Shown here: one piece after another, positions 8,404 to 17,034 of the stretch
Numbering within the stretch: the stretch's first letter is position 1
Layout of the letters: each line of letters begins with the position of its first letter
Origin: Pseudomonas sp. K2I15
GTDB lineage: Bacteria > Pseudomonadota > Gammaproteobacteria > Pseudomonadales > Pseudomonadaceae
Direction of reading: 5' to 3'
Assembly: GCF_002204795.1 (NCBI RefSeq)
Contig: NZ_NIXO01000015.1
Coordinates: 45,980-109,979 of the forward strand
Length of the DNA stretch: 64,000 bases
The notes under the pieces: model-generated
Told to the model about the DNA's origin: nothing
Databases searched by the model: none
The model's input: only the letters and a program-made list of their open reading frames with translations
Position numbers and translations under genes: made by a program

Positions 8404-9759
8404 TCAGCGGTTGGCCAATGGCTTGGCGGCTTTTTGTACCTGGTCCCAGACCCGCAGGAAGTTGCCTCCCCACAGCTTGGCGATATCGGCTTCGGAGTAG
8501 CCGCGCTGGATCAGCTCGGCGGTCACGTTGCGCACTTCGCCGACGTTCTCCCAACCCTTGATTCCGCCGCCGTCGTTGAAGTCCGAGGCAATGCCGACGT
8601 GGTCGATGCCAATCTTGCGCACGGTGTAATCGATGGCATCGCCCAGGTCCTTGAGAGTGGCCTTGGGTTCTTCTTCGAGGATGGCGTACAGCGCACTGGC
8701 GTACTGGCCGAACTTCTGTTCGGGCCAGGCCGAGATGATCGGATCGCCAGGCATCAGGGCCACGGCCAGGTTGGGCAGTGGCGGCAGGTCGAAGCGTGCG
8801 CGCAGAGCGTTGAGCTTGTCCTGGATGGGCTGGCTGAGGGGGCGCAGGTACGCAGGGAAGCCCACCACCTGGACTACGCCGCCGCTGTTCTTGATCAGTT
8901 GCAGTTCTTTGTCGCTGAGGTTGCGCGGTATGTCCACCGACGCCCGTGGCGCCGAGTGGGAGGCCACCATGGGGGTGCGGCTCAACTGCGCCACTTGCTC
9001 CAGGGCCTTGGTAGACATTTGCGAGACATCAATGATTACGCCCAGGTCATTGAGGCGATGTACCGCTTGCTTGCCGATGTCCGAGAGGCCATCGAGGGCG
9101 TCGGGCGAGTCATTGAAAAACGGCAGCGGGCGCGACGAGTCCGACCAGGCATTATTGCCGATGTAGCTGAAACCGAACATGCGCATGCCGCGCGCCGTCC
9201 ACAGGTTCAACTGATTCAGGTCATCGCCCAGCGGATAGGCGTTGAGCATGCTGATAAAAATCGCAAACTTGCCTTCGCCATGCAGGCGCCGGAAATCATC
9301 CGGTGTGTAGGCAATGCCGACCTGGTTGGGGAAGTCGCGGACCATGCCGGAAATGATCTTGTAGCGAGTCTCCTGCTGGTGGCGGGCTTCTTCGACAAAA
9401 CCTTCGGTGGGCTTGTGGGGCGCGTTGGGGCCGTTCCACATTTCCGGCCAGCCGAAAATCGTCAGGGCTGCGCCGGACAAGCGCCCTCGGTTGGCCTTGG
9501 CCAGGTCGAACTGGCCGCTGCCATCCTTGTCAGCTTCGTTGCCGGCGGTGCCAAAGTTAAGCGGCACGGTGATGTGACTGTCGAACGACAGCAGGCGGTC
9601 CTGCAACTCATTGGCTTGCTTGATTACCGCCAACGGGTACCCGGCATTACCCTTGAACCAATGGTCCCAAACCAGGAACCCGGCCCCGGCGCCAATGGCC
9701 AGGACCAGTGGCAGGCCGAGGTACAACGCCTTTTTCGAACGTGGTTTTGTCATTGCCAT
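8404..9759 (-). CDS. pvdM: Pyoverdine maturation dipeptidase-like protein PvdM
   Basis: A 451-residue M19 (renal dipeptidase)-like protein with one N-terminal hydrophobic anchor (KALYLGLPLVLAIGAGAGF). Dipeptidase features include DSHITVPLNF, GVIIDVSQMS, VASHSAPRA and GIDHVGIASDFND. PvdM is needed in the periplasm for ferribactin oxidation together with PvdP; its catalytic role is unclear. First gene of pvdM-pvdN-pvdO, preceded by a PvdS box and divergent from pvdP. An alternative start two codons downstream (MTKPRSKK) cannot be ruled out. Confidence 0.94.
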   Translation of the reverse strand: MAMTKPRSKKALYLGLPLVLAIGAGAGFLVWDHWFKGNAGYPLAVIKQANELQDRLLSFDSHITVPLNFGTAGNEADKDGSGQFDLAKANRGRLSGAALTIFGWPEMWNGPNAPHKPTEGFVEEARHQQETRYKIISGMVRDFPNQVGIAYTPDDFRRLHGEGKFAIFISMLNAYPLGDDLNQLNLWTARGMRMFGFSYIGNNAWSDSSRPLPFFNDSPDALDGLSDIGKQAVHRLNDLGVIIDVSQMSTKALEQVAQLSRTPMVASHSAPRASVDIPRNLSDKELQLIKNSGGVVQVVGFPAYLRPLSQPIQDKLNALRARFDLPPLPNLAVALMPGDPIISAWPEQKFGQYASALYAILEEEPKATLKDLGDAIDYTVRKIGIDHVGIASDFNDGGGIKGWENVGEVRNVTAELIQRGYSEADIAKLWGGNFLRVWDQVQKAAKPLANR

Positions 9760-9793
9760 CTCAGTCAGTTGAGGCCTTTGCTATCTGGGATGA

Positions 9794-9817
9794 ACGAGCG
9801 ATGGGCGAGAAAATTTA
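9794..9817 (-). promoter_or_regulatory. PvdS iron-starvation box before pvdM-pvdN-pvdO
   Basis: The minus strand reads TAAAT-N16-CGT exactly. It is 35 bp upstream of the pvdM start and only 19 bp from the opposite-facing box for pvdP, forming a compact divergent PvdS promoter pair. Confidence 0.9.
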
Positions 9818-9836
9818 GGCGTGTTGCCGGCGGTGC

Positions 9837-9860
9837 TAAATTTCCCCTGTCAGCGAACGT
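9837..9860 (+). promoter_or_regulatory. PvdS iron-starvation box before pvdP
   Basis: The plus strand reads TAAAT, 16 bases, CGT exactly. It lies 45 bp upstream of the chosen pvdP start at 9906. That argues against translation starting at the upstream in-frame codon at 9867, which would sit at or before the expected transcription start. Confidence 0.9.
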
Positions 9861-9905
9861 TCTAGCTTGGATAAAGCCTGCTTGATGGCTGACACAGGTA
9901 AAGCA

Positions 9906-11534
9906 ATGACGATTTCTCGACGAGGGTTTATCGCCGGCCTGGCGCTGACTGGCGCTGCAGTGCCTGCGGCCTTTTATGCCCATCGCGAGCTGACGCGTGA
10001 AGAGTTTCCGATTACCCCCGGCGAAGCCACGGTCGACCTGGCAGACACCGCCGGCCAGCATTTGGCGGACAGCCTGCGCGGCGTCTGGAGTGTGCGGTTG
10101 GCAGGGCGCGATGCAGGTCTGAACGGCTTGCCCCTGGACGGCCTGGAATTGCTCCTCGACATCGCACCGCGAGGGCGTGGCCTGCGTGGCTACCTGGACA
10201 CCGCCGAACAGCTGCGTGCCGACGGCGAACCGCGCTACCGTGTGCTGGGTGACCTGGCTACGGGCGACGGGGCGCATCTGTATTGGCGCCTGATCGACCG
10301 CGATGCAGCGGACGGTGCTCCTGCCTATGAATTCAAAATGACCCTCGATGAAGTCTGGGCCGAGTTCGGTAACGCTGGCAGCGGCACCCTGAGTGGGCAA
10401 GTCCTCAGCCTGGATCGGCCATTGGCCCTGCTCGAACAAGACAACCATTTTGTCGCCACCAAGCAGCTGTTTCCCGAAGCCCGTGAGCGCATTGGTCTCA
10501 ACCCAACGTTACTGGCCTGGCTGATTGCTCCTGAACACCGTCTGTTTCACCAGCTCTGGCACGCCTCTCGTGACCAGTGGCATAAACTCTCTGAAGACAA
10601 GCGCAATGCCTTGCGGGGGATCGGCTGGCAGCCGGGCCCACGTGACAACGAGCGCGATGCCCGTGGGGCGCGCAAGGATCGCAACGGTTCGGGTATCGAC
10701 TTCTTTTTCATGCACCGGCACATGCTCGGCGCCGCCCGTTCGATGCAGGATTTGCCATCGTGGGCATACTTCCCGCAGCCGCAACCGGGGCTGGAGCGTG
10801 ATCGCCAAGGGTTTGTCCGCTATTTCGACAACCATGACGGTTTTGCGCTACCGCCCACCTGGAGGGCGGCGAATGACAGCGCGTACACCCAGTGGGTCAG
10901 CGATATCAAGGCAGCCGAGACTTACCACAGTAATTTCGAGGTCTGGGAGTCGCAGTACCGTGACCCGCGTTACCTCGCGAAACTGACGTTAGGGCAGTTC
11001 GGCTCCGAGGTGGAACTGGGGCTGCACGACTGGCTGCATATGCGCTGGGCCTCGGTGCCACGTGACCCGTCCAACGGTGCCCCGGTGCCTTTTGCGCGTG
11101 ATCCCGCTGACTTTGCGGGGCGTTGGTATGCACCGGAGAATGACTTTCTGGGTGACCCGTTTTCCTCGCATGTGAATCCGGTGTTCTGGCGTTTTCACGG
11201 TTGGATTGATGACCGCATCGAGGATTGGTTTCGCGCTCATGAGCGTTTTCATCCGGGGGAAGTGAGCCGCTTGCAGGTCAACGGCGTGCCCTGGTTTGCG
11301 CCGGGGCGCTGGGTGGAAGTGGATGATCCATGGCTGGGGCCGGATACCCATGGTTGCAGCACCACGCCAGGGTTGCAGATGGGAAAATCGATGGAGATGG
11401 ACCCGGAGACCATGAAGCTGGCACTGCGGATTACCTTCGGTGCGGATGAGGACACGTTGACCGGGTTGTTTCGCAAGGTGCCCAGGCGGCCTTGGTACGC
11501 GCGGCATTTGAAGGTCAAGGAGCGGGTGCTCTAA
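9906..11534 (+). CDS. pvdP: Tyrosinase-like ferribactin oxidase PvdP
   Basis: A 542-residue periplasmic protein with a Tat-type leader (MTISRRGFIAGLALTGAAVP). The C-terminal half carries histidine motifs of a binuclear copper tyrosinase: LFHQLWHASRDQW, MHRHMLGAARSM, GLHDWLHMRW and SSHVNPVFWRFHGWIDDR. PvdP oxidises the D-Tyr of ferribactin to make the dihydropyoverdine chromophore. The ATG at 9906 gives the usual family length and places the twin-arginine motif at the N-terminus. The gene is divergent from pvdM and convergent with opmQ. Confidence 0.94.
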   Translation: MTISRRGFIAGLALTGAAVPAAFYAHRELTREEFPITPGEATVDLADTAGQHLADSLRGVWSVRLAGRDAGLNGLPLDGLELLLDIAPRGRGLRGYLDTAEQLRADGEPRYRVLGDLATGDGAHLYWRLIDRDAADGAPAYEFKMTLDEVWAEFGNAGSGTLSGQVLSLDRPLALLEQDNHFVATKQLFPEARERIGLNPTLLAWLIAPEHRLFHQLWHASRDQWHKLSEDKRNALRGIGWQPGPRDNERDARGARKDRNGSGIDFFFMHRHMLGAARSMQDLPSWAYFPQPQPGLERDRQGFVRYFDNHDGFALPPTWRAANDSAYTQWVSDIKAAETYHSNFEVWESQYRDPRYLAKLTLGQFGSEVELGLHDWLHMRWASVPRDPSNGAPVPFARDPADFAGRWYAPENDFLGDPFSSHVNPVFWRFHGWIDDRIEDWFRAHERFHPGEVSRLQVNGVPWFAPGRWVEVDDPWLGPDTHGCSTTPGLQMGKSMEMDPETMKLALRITFGADEDTLTGLFRKVPRRPWYARHLKVKERVL

Positions 11535-11553
11535 AGGGTGCGTCGTTCAACTG

Positions 11554-11578
11554 CAGGAGCCGGCAAGCCAGGCTCCTG
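11554..11578. terminator. Hairpin between the convergent pvdP and opmQ genes
   Basis: A perfect 8-bp stem CAGGAGCC/GGCTCCTG with a 9-base loop lies between the convergent stop codons. The T-run is weak (ATTTTGTTGTT after a short gap), so terminator strength is uncertain. Confidence 0.6.
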
Positions 11579-11595
11579 GATTGGAATTTTGTTGT

Positions 11596-13002
11596 TCAGT
11601 TGATGGTGCCTGGCACCTGCCATCCACCCCCCAGTGCCTTATACAGCGCAATGCTTGCGTTCAGCCGCGACCGGCGCAATTGCACATTCAAATCCTGCGC
11701 CGCATAGAGCGTGCGCTGCGTCTCCAGCACTGTCAGCAAGTCCTCCGCCCCGGCCTCGTACCGGCTTTGGGCAATCTCAAAGGCGGTCTGTGCCTCACTC
11801 AATTCCTCGCTCTGCCACTGGCGCTGCGCATCCAGCCCGCGAATGCTGCTCAGGGCCTTTTCCACATCGGCAAAGCCATTGATGATCGCGCCCCGGTATG
11901 TCTGCAGCAGTTCATCCTGGCGTGCGTGGGCCTTATTCCGTTCGGCGCTCAGACGGCCATTGTTGAAGATCGGTGCGACCAGGCCCGACGTGAGGTCGTA
12001 GAACGGGTTGCGCAATACGTCGCTGAGTTTATCGGCGCCCGAGCCAAGGTCGGCACTGAGGGTGATGGTGGGCAACATGGCTGCCCGGGCGACGGTGACG
12101 TCTGCCTGGGCCGCTGCCAGGCGGGCCTCGGCGCTGGCGATATCGGGCCGGCGGCTGAGCAGTTGGCTGGGAACGCCGGCACTGATGCTCGGCCAGTTCA
12201 ACTGTGCAAAGGGCTGCGGTGCGAGGTGCAGGTCCTGCACCGGTTTGCCCAACAGCGCCGCGAGGCTGATCAAGGCCTCGTCGGCCTGTTGTTGTGCCAG
12301 CGGCAGTTGGCGTTGTTGCGCGGCCACCAGGCTTTTTTGCTGAGCCAGTTCCAGGGCGGTAGCGGAGCCTGCATCGTGGCGGGTTTGTACCAGTTTCAAC
12401 ACGCTTTGGGCGTTGTCCAGGTTCAGTTGAGCAATGCGCAGTTGCTCACACAATGACAGCCACTGGGTATAACTGGTTGCAACGCCGCTGAGCAGGGTCA
12501 GCTCAACCGTGGCCTGGTCGAACTCGCTGGCGCGCACTTCCTCCACGGCGCTGTCCCGCGCGGCGCGCTTGCCGCCCCAAAAATCAATTTCGTAAGTGGC
12601 GCTCAGGCGCGCATCAAAGTAATCCACGGCCTTGTTGCTGCTGGTGGCGTCCAGCTGGCTGTAGCCATTGCCCCGCAGCAACTGCTGGCGGTTTGCATTG
12701 AACGCGCCGGTGAGTTCAGGCAGCAACGGCGCCCCGGCTATCACCGCGCTGGCCTGGGCCTGGCGCACCCGGGCCATGGCGCTGGCCAGGTCGTAACTGC
12801 CACTGCGGGCCTGTTCGATCAGTTGGTTGAGCTGGCGGCTGGCAAAGGTCGCCCACCATTGCTGGTTGTCCCGCAGCGCCGTTACGCCGCGTGCGCTGTG
12901 CCAGGCGGGCGGTGCTTGCATACCGGCGTCGAGGCGCGGTGCGGGGGTGCTGCAGGCAGCCAGCAGCAGGCTGGCGGCGAGGAGGGTCAGGGGCGCTTTC
13001 AT
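11596..13002 (-). CDS. opmQ: Outer-membrane efflux lipoprotein OpmQ
   Basis: A 468-residue TolC/NodT-type outer-membrane factor. The N-terminus MKAPLTLLAASLLLAACSTPA is a lipoprotein signal with lipobox LLAAC, and this fixes the start at 13002 rather than the longer open frame. Two outer-membrane-efflux repeats follow, rich in Ala/Gln/Leu coiled coil. It is third in pvdR-pvdT-opmQ, 7 bp after pvdT. The pump recycles pyoverdine from periplasm to medium and helps to secrete new pyoverdine. Confidence 0.93.
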   Translation of the reverse strand: MKAPLTLLAASLLLAACSTPAPRLDAGMQAPPAWHSARGVTALRDNQQWWATFASRQLNQLIEQARSGSYDLASAMARVRQAQASAVIAGAPLLPELTGAFNANRQQLLRGNGYSQLDATSSNKAVDYFDARLSATYEIDFWGGKRAARDSAVEEVRASEFDQATVELTLLSGVATSYTQWLSLCEQLRIAQLNLDNAQSVLKLVQTRHDAGSATALELAQQKSLVAAQQRQLPLAQQQADEALISLAALLGKPVQDLHLAPQPFAQLNWPSISAGVPSQLLSRRPDIASAEARLAAAQADVTVARAAMLPTITLSADLGSGADKLSDVLRNPFYDLTSGLVAPIFNNGRLSAERNKAHARQDELLQTYRGAIINGFADVEKALSSIRGLDAQRQWQSEELSEAQTAFEIAQSRYEAGAEDLLTVLETQRTLYAAQDLNVQLRRSRLNASIALYKALGGGWQVPGTIN

Positions 13003-13009
13003 AGGGCGA

Positions 13010-14980
13010 TCATTCACTGGTAAGGGCCTTGACCGGATCAAGTCGGGCGGCTTTTCGGGCCGGCATGAAACCGAAAATGACGCCGGTGACCAGGGCGCAC
13101 AAAAAGGCACCCAGGGCGGCCGGAATCGAGAATGCGACGGCCACGTTGCTAAGGATCAGCACGCCACCCACCAGCAGAGCAAGGCCGATGCCGGTGACGC
13201 CACCGACCACCGAGAGCATCACCGCTTCGGTAAGGAACTGACGCAGGATGTCCCGCTGCCGTGCGCCGGTGGCCATGCGAATGCCGATCTCCCGGGTGCG
13301 TTCGCGCACGGTCATCAGCATGATGTTCATCACGCCGATACCGCCCACCAACAGCGAAATCGCGGCAATCGAGCCGAGCATCAGCGACAGGGTGTTCTGG
13401 GTGCGTGCCTCGGCCTGGATCATCGCGGCGTTGTTGGTCAGTTCAAAGTCATGCTTGCCGTTGTGCAGGCGCAGCAACAACTGGTTGATGGCCTGTTCGG
13501 CGTCGTGCACGTTGCGCGCGTCGGCAGCGGCAATCACTACGTATTCGGGGTTGTAGCTGCCGAATAGGCGCACGCTGGCGGCGGAGTAGGGGATGGCGAT
13601 ACGGTCATCGCTGTCCTTGTTGCCGGAGCTGGCGCCTTTTTCGGCGAGCACACCGACCACCTGGAACGGAACGTTTTCGATCAGGATGTATTGTCCGATC
13701 GGATCGACCTGATCCTTGAACAGCTTGTCCCGTACCCGCTTGCCGATCACGGCCACCGTGGCTCCGGCGCGCTCGTCGGCCTCGGTGAAGTAGCTACCCT
13801 CGACCACCGGCCAGTTGAAGATTGCCGGGAAGTTGGTGTCATTGCCGCCGACATAGGCCATGTGGTCGACGTTGCCAAAGCGAACCCCGGCCTCTGCGCC
13901 ATTCACCGGCATGATGCGCCTGACCTGAGGCAGGGCCGCCAGGGCGGCCACGTCGTTGAGGGTGATCACGCCGGGTGGCGTGCGCGGGTTGGGTGCCGAC
14001 CCGCTGACGTAGAGGATATTGGAGCCAAAGGCGCCCATCTGCGCCATGACCTGGCGCTTGCTGCCTTCGCCCACCGCCAGCATCACCACCACCGACGCGA
14101 CGCCGATGATGATCCCCAGCAACGTCAGCGCGGTGCGAAAGCGGTTGATCCACATCACCCGCCAGGCGGCTTGCACGGCGTCCAGCAACTCGGCTTTCCA
14201 GGCACCGTTGTGCTCGGCGCCATCGGCCAGGCGCTGGCGCAGGTCCACGGCTTGCAAGGCGCCCGAGATGGCCACGGGGGCCGTCTTGCTGGTGTCGGCG
14301 GAGTCGCTGATGATCAGCCCATCGCGAATCTCGATGATGCGGTTGGCCCGCGCCGCCACTTCGCGGTCGTGGGTGATCAGGATCACCACATGGCCCTGGC
14401 TGGCCAGTTCGTCCAGCAGGGTCATGACCTCGGCGCCGCTGTGGCTGTCGAGTGCGCCGGTAGGCTCGTCGGCGAGGATGATATGCCCGCCGTTCATCAA
14501 TGCGCGGGCAATTGACACCCGTTGCTGTTGGCCGCCGGAAAGCTGGTGCGGGCGATTGGCGGTGCGTTCGGCCAGGCCCAAACGAGTCAGCAGGGCGTTG
14601 GCGCGGGCGTGGCGTTCGGCGGCGCTGATACCGGCATAGATCGCCGGCATTTCGACGTTTTCCTGGGCCGAGCCGGAAGGGATCAGGTGGTAGCCCTGGA
14701 ACACAAAACCAAAGGCTTCGCGGCGCAGCCAGGCGAGTTCGTCACTGTCCAGTTGGGCGACGTTCTCCCCGGCGAACAGGTAGTCGCCCTCGGTGGGGCG
14801 GTCGAGGCAGCCGAGGATGTTCATCAGCGTGGATTTGCCGGAGCCGGAGGCGCCGACAATCGCCACGAATTCACCGGCATGGATCGCCAGGTCGATGCCG
14901 CGCAGCACGTCAACCTGGGGTGTGTCGCCGCCGCCGTAGGATTTGCGGATGCCCTTGAGTTCGATCAGTGGGGTCGACAT
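13010..14980 (-). CDS. pvdT: MacB-type ABC efflux protein PvdT
   Basis: A 656-residue fused ATPase-permease. The ATPase has Walker [10 protein letters not shown], signature LSGGQQQR and Walker [10 protein letters not shown]. The permease part has one hydrophobic segment near residue 285 ([18 protein letters not shown]), a large periplasmic domain and three C-terminal membrane segments with the FtsX-like region [18 protein letters not shown]. With PvdR and OpmQ it forms the tripartite pyoverdine efflux/recycling pump. Its ATG follows the pvdR stop directly. Confidence 0.95.
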   Translation of the reverse strand: MSTPLIELKGIRKSYGGGDTPQVDVLRGIDLAIHAGEFVAIVGASGSGKSTLMNILGCLDRPTEGDYLFAGENVAQLDSDELAWLRREAFGFVFQGYHLIPSGSAQENVEMPAIYAGISAAERHARANALLTRLGLAERTANRPHQLSGGQQQRVSIARALMNGGHIILADEPTGALDSHSGAEVMTLLDELASQGHVVILITHDREVAARANRIIEIRDGLIISDSADTSKTAPVAISGALQAVDLRQRLADGAEHNGAWKAELLDAVQAAWRVMWINRFRTALTLLGIIIGVASVVVMLAVGEGSKRQVMAQMGAFGSNILYVSGSAPNPRTPPGVITLNDVAALAALPQVRRIMPVNGAEAGVRFGNVDHMAYVGGNDTNFPAIFNWPVVEGSYFTEADERAGATVAVIGKRVRDKLFKDQVDPIGQYILIENVPFQVVGVLAEKGASSGNKDSDDRIAIPYSAASVRLFGSYNPEYVVIAAADARNVHDAEQAINQLLLRLHNGKHDFELTNNAAMIQAEARTQNTLSLMLGSIAAISLLVGGIGVMNIMLMTVRERTREIGIRMATGARQRDILRQFLTEAVMLSVVGGVTGIGLALLVGGVLILSNVAVAFSIPAALGAFLCALVTGVIFGFMPARKAARLDPVKALTSE

Positions 14981-16153
14981 TCAACCCCCGCTGCCATCGG
15001 CCGGGCCGATCAGCAGGTGATCGCCTTCGTTCAGGCCTTCCAGCACCTGGACTCGCAGGCGGTCGCTGATGCCCAGGCGGATTTCGCGCAGTTCAATGTT
15101 GCCGTTTTTCGCCACCACGCGGGCGATCTGCTTGTCGGCGCCAATACGGCCTTGCAGGGCGGCAACAGGGGCGGTGAGGGTGTTCTGCGCCTGGCCTGCG
15201 ACGAAGAACACTTGGGTAGTCATTTCGGCCATCAAGGCGTTGTCGGTGTTATCAACATCCAGCAGCACCGTGTACAGCACCACTCGGCCGGTGCCGCTTT
15301 TGCCGGCACTGCTGGGGCTGCCGCTGCCCTGGCTGGTTTCGTTGAGCGGCTTGGGCGGGATCGGCAAAATCTGCCGTACGGTACTGCTCCAGCGCCGGGC
15401 ACCGCCGCTCAAGGTGGTGAAGTAGGCGGTCATGCCGGGTTTGACGTGGCCGATATCCGCTTCCGAGACCTCGGCCCACACGGTCATTGGTGACAGCTTG
15501 GCGATCCGCAGGATCAGCGGGGTTTGCTGCTGGGCGTTGAGGGTCTGGCCTTCCCGGGCGTCCACCGCGACCACGGTGCCGCTCATCGGCGCATAGATGC
15601 GGGTGTAGCCCAGTTCCGCTTCGTCGCTGCGCAGGCTGGCCCTGGCCTGGCGGATCTGCGCCTGGAACATCTCGACCCGGGCCTGGGTGGCACTCAGTTC
15701 GGCCTTGGCGGTTTGCACGTCTTCTTCACGAGTGGCGTTACCGGCCTCCAGGCGTTGCTGGCGCTGGTACTTCTGGCGGGCGAGTTCGTGCTGGGCCCGT
15801 TGCTCCTGCAACTGGGCCTGCAGGTTTTCGATGGCAAAGCGGCTGGCATCGAGCTTGGCTTTTTGCGTCGAGGGGTCGATCTCCACCAGCAATTGGCCTT
15901 CGTTGACCTGATCGCCGGCTTCAACGTGGATCTTCTGGATTTGCCCGGACGCCTGCGCGCCCACGTCCACATAGCGCCGGGGTTGCAGGGTGCCCAAGGC
16001 CGTGACGCTGCTTTCGATATCGCCACGCGTCACGGTGACGGTCGCCAGATTGTCCCGGCCCGGCGGCAGGACCTGCCAGGCCGCCACGGCAATAATGGGA
16101 ATCAGGCACGTAATGACAAACAGCGCGCGTCGGGCAGGTCGAGGACGTTTCAT
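14981..16153 (-). CDS. pvdR: Periplasmic adaptor (membrane fusion) protein PvdR
   Basis: A 390-residue MacA-like adaptor: N-terminal membrane anchor (RRALFVITCLIPIIAVAAW), split lipoyl/barrel-sandwich segments (YVDVGAQASGQIQKIHVEAGD and later RIYAPMSGTVVAVDAREGQ), a long alpha-helical hairpin between them, and a C-terminal beta-barrel/membrane-proximal part. It bridges PvdT and OpmQ. First gene of the operon, with a PvdS box 55-78 bp upstream. Confidence 0.94.
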   Translation of the reverse strand: MKRPRPARRALFVITCLIPIIAVAAWQVLPPGRDNLATVTVTRGDIESSVTALGTLQPRRYVDVGAQASGQIQKIHVEAGDQVNEGQLLVEIDPSTQKAKLDASRFAIENLQAQLQEQRAQHELARQKYQRQQRLEAGNATREEDVQTAKAELSATQARVEMFQAQIRQARASLRSDEAELGYTRIYAPMSGTVVAVDAREGQTLNAQQQTPLILRIAKLSPMTVWAEVSEADIGHVKPGMTAYFTTLSGGARRWSSTVRQILPIPPKPLNETSQGSGSPSSAGKSGTGRVVLYTVLLDVDNTDNALMAEMTTQVFFVAGQAQNTLTAPVAALQGRIGADKQIARVVAKNGNIELREIRLGISDRLRVQVLEGLNEGDHLLIGPADGSGG

Positions 16154-16207
16154 GCAGAGTTCCAGCCAGGAAAGATCGGCCCGCAGGAGCGGGAAGCTGA
16201 CAGGTAG

Positions 16208-16231
16208 ACGAGGAAATTGCCCGGGGATTTA
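16208..16231 (-). promoter_or_regulatory. PvdS iron-starvation box before pvdR-pvdT-opmQ
   Basis: The minus strand reads TAAAT-N16-CGT exactly, about 55 bp before the pvdR start. It places the efflux operon in the PvdS regulon. Confidence 0.88.
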
Positions 16232-16302
16232 GGCCGTTACATATGCGGTTACAGGTGTGCGGAGGCAAAATAATTGCCTGGCGATGCAAGTCTTGTTTAA
16301 AA

Positions 16303-16323
16303 GTAGATGAGAATTACTATAAA
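16303..16323 (+). promoter_or_regulatory. Candidate Fur box before fpvI
   Basis: AGATGAGAATTACTATAAA resembles the Pseudomonas Fur consensus (GATAATGATAATCATTATC type, with the common GAGAAT half). It lies about 100 bp before the fpvI start. fpvI is Fur-repressed in P. aeruginosa, so this fits. No TAAAT-N16-CGT box was found for this gene. Confidence 0.5.
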
Positions 16324-16423
16324 TTACACGCGCCTCAAACTGCCATCATCGAGCTGCGTCACCGAATCGGCTGTTAACTTCGTATTCAAAGGACCTAATT
16401 CCGCCTCCAGGCGGTCGGGAGTC

Positions 16424-16906
16424 ATGTTGGAAAACTACTATCGCGAGCTGGTGTGTTTCCTTAACGCCAAGCTGGGCAACCGTCAGGTGGCCGAAGATGT
16501 GGTGCATGACGCTTATGTGCGAGTACTGGAGCGCGCCAGTGATACGCCGATCGAACAGCCTCGCGCCTTTCTCTATCGCACCGCACTGAACCTGGTGATA
16601 GATGGCCATCGGCGCAACGCGTTGCGCCAGGCCGAACCCCTGGAAGTACTCGACAGCGAAGAGCGTTTTTCGCTGTCTTCGCCTCACCACAGCCTGGATC
16701 ACGGCCAGCGCCTGGAGATGCTCGAGCGCGCCCTGGCCGAACTGCCGTCGCTTTGCCGTGACAGCTTCCTGCTGCGCAAGCTTGACGGTCTGTCCCACCT
16801 GCAAATCGCCGAGCGCCTGAGCATTTCCCGCGCGTTGGTGGAAAAGCACATCGTCAATGCCATGAAGCATTGCCGGGTGCGCATGCGCGAGTGGGACGCG
16901 CACTGA
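16424..16906 (+). CDS. fpvI: ECF sigma factor FpvI (ferripyoverdine receptor regulator)
   Basis: A 160-residue ECF sigma factor of the iron-responsive FecI class. Region 2 includes AEDVVHDAYVRVLER and RAFLYRTALNLVIDGHRR; region 4 includes LAELPSLCRDSFLLRKLDGLSHLQIAERL and SRALVEKHIVNAMKHCR. The start at MLENYYRELV gives the family's usual length; the longer open frame starting at 16307 overlaps the Fur-like site. Neighbours pvdR and pvdA match the PAO1 order, where fpvI drives fpvA. The anti-sigma gene fpvR, next to fpvI in PAO1, is not here: pvdR lies on one side and pvdA 128 bp away on the other. Confidence 0.88.
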   Translation: MLENYYRELVCFLNAKLGNRQVAEDVVHDAYVRVLERASDTPIEQPRAFLYRTALNLVIDGHRRNALRQAEPLEVLDSEERFSLSSPHHSLDHGQRLEMLERALAELPSLCRDSFLLRKLDGLSHLQIAERLSISRALVEKHIVNAMKHCRVRMREWDAH

Positions 16907-16919
16907 TTCCAGCGCCAGC

Positions 16920-16943
16920 TAAATTTTTTTTCATTGTCCTCGT
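16920..16943 (+). promoter_or_regulatory. PvdS iron-starvation box before pvdA
   Basis: The plus strand reads TAAAT, 16 bases, CGT exactly, starting 14 bases after the fpvI stop and ending 91 bp before the pvdA start. pvdA is a well-known PvdS target. Confidence 0.92.
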
Positions 16944-17034
16944 CTCCTATCAACACACGACCTGTTGCTGTGCCTTCAGGTCTCTGAGGCTTTCCCGCCC
17001 CCACCGCCACGGGGCTTATCCAGAGGACACTGGA

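Noticed and set aside
7891..9885. A 664-codon plus-strand frame across pvdN and pvdM
   Set aside because: It spans two well-supported minus-strand genes and their intergenic promoter. The translated product has no recognisable domain.
16307..16423. An N-terminal extension of the fpvI frame
   Set aside because: The extension overlaps a Fur-like site and gives a protein about 40 residues longer than the family; the ATG at 16424 fits better.
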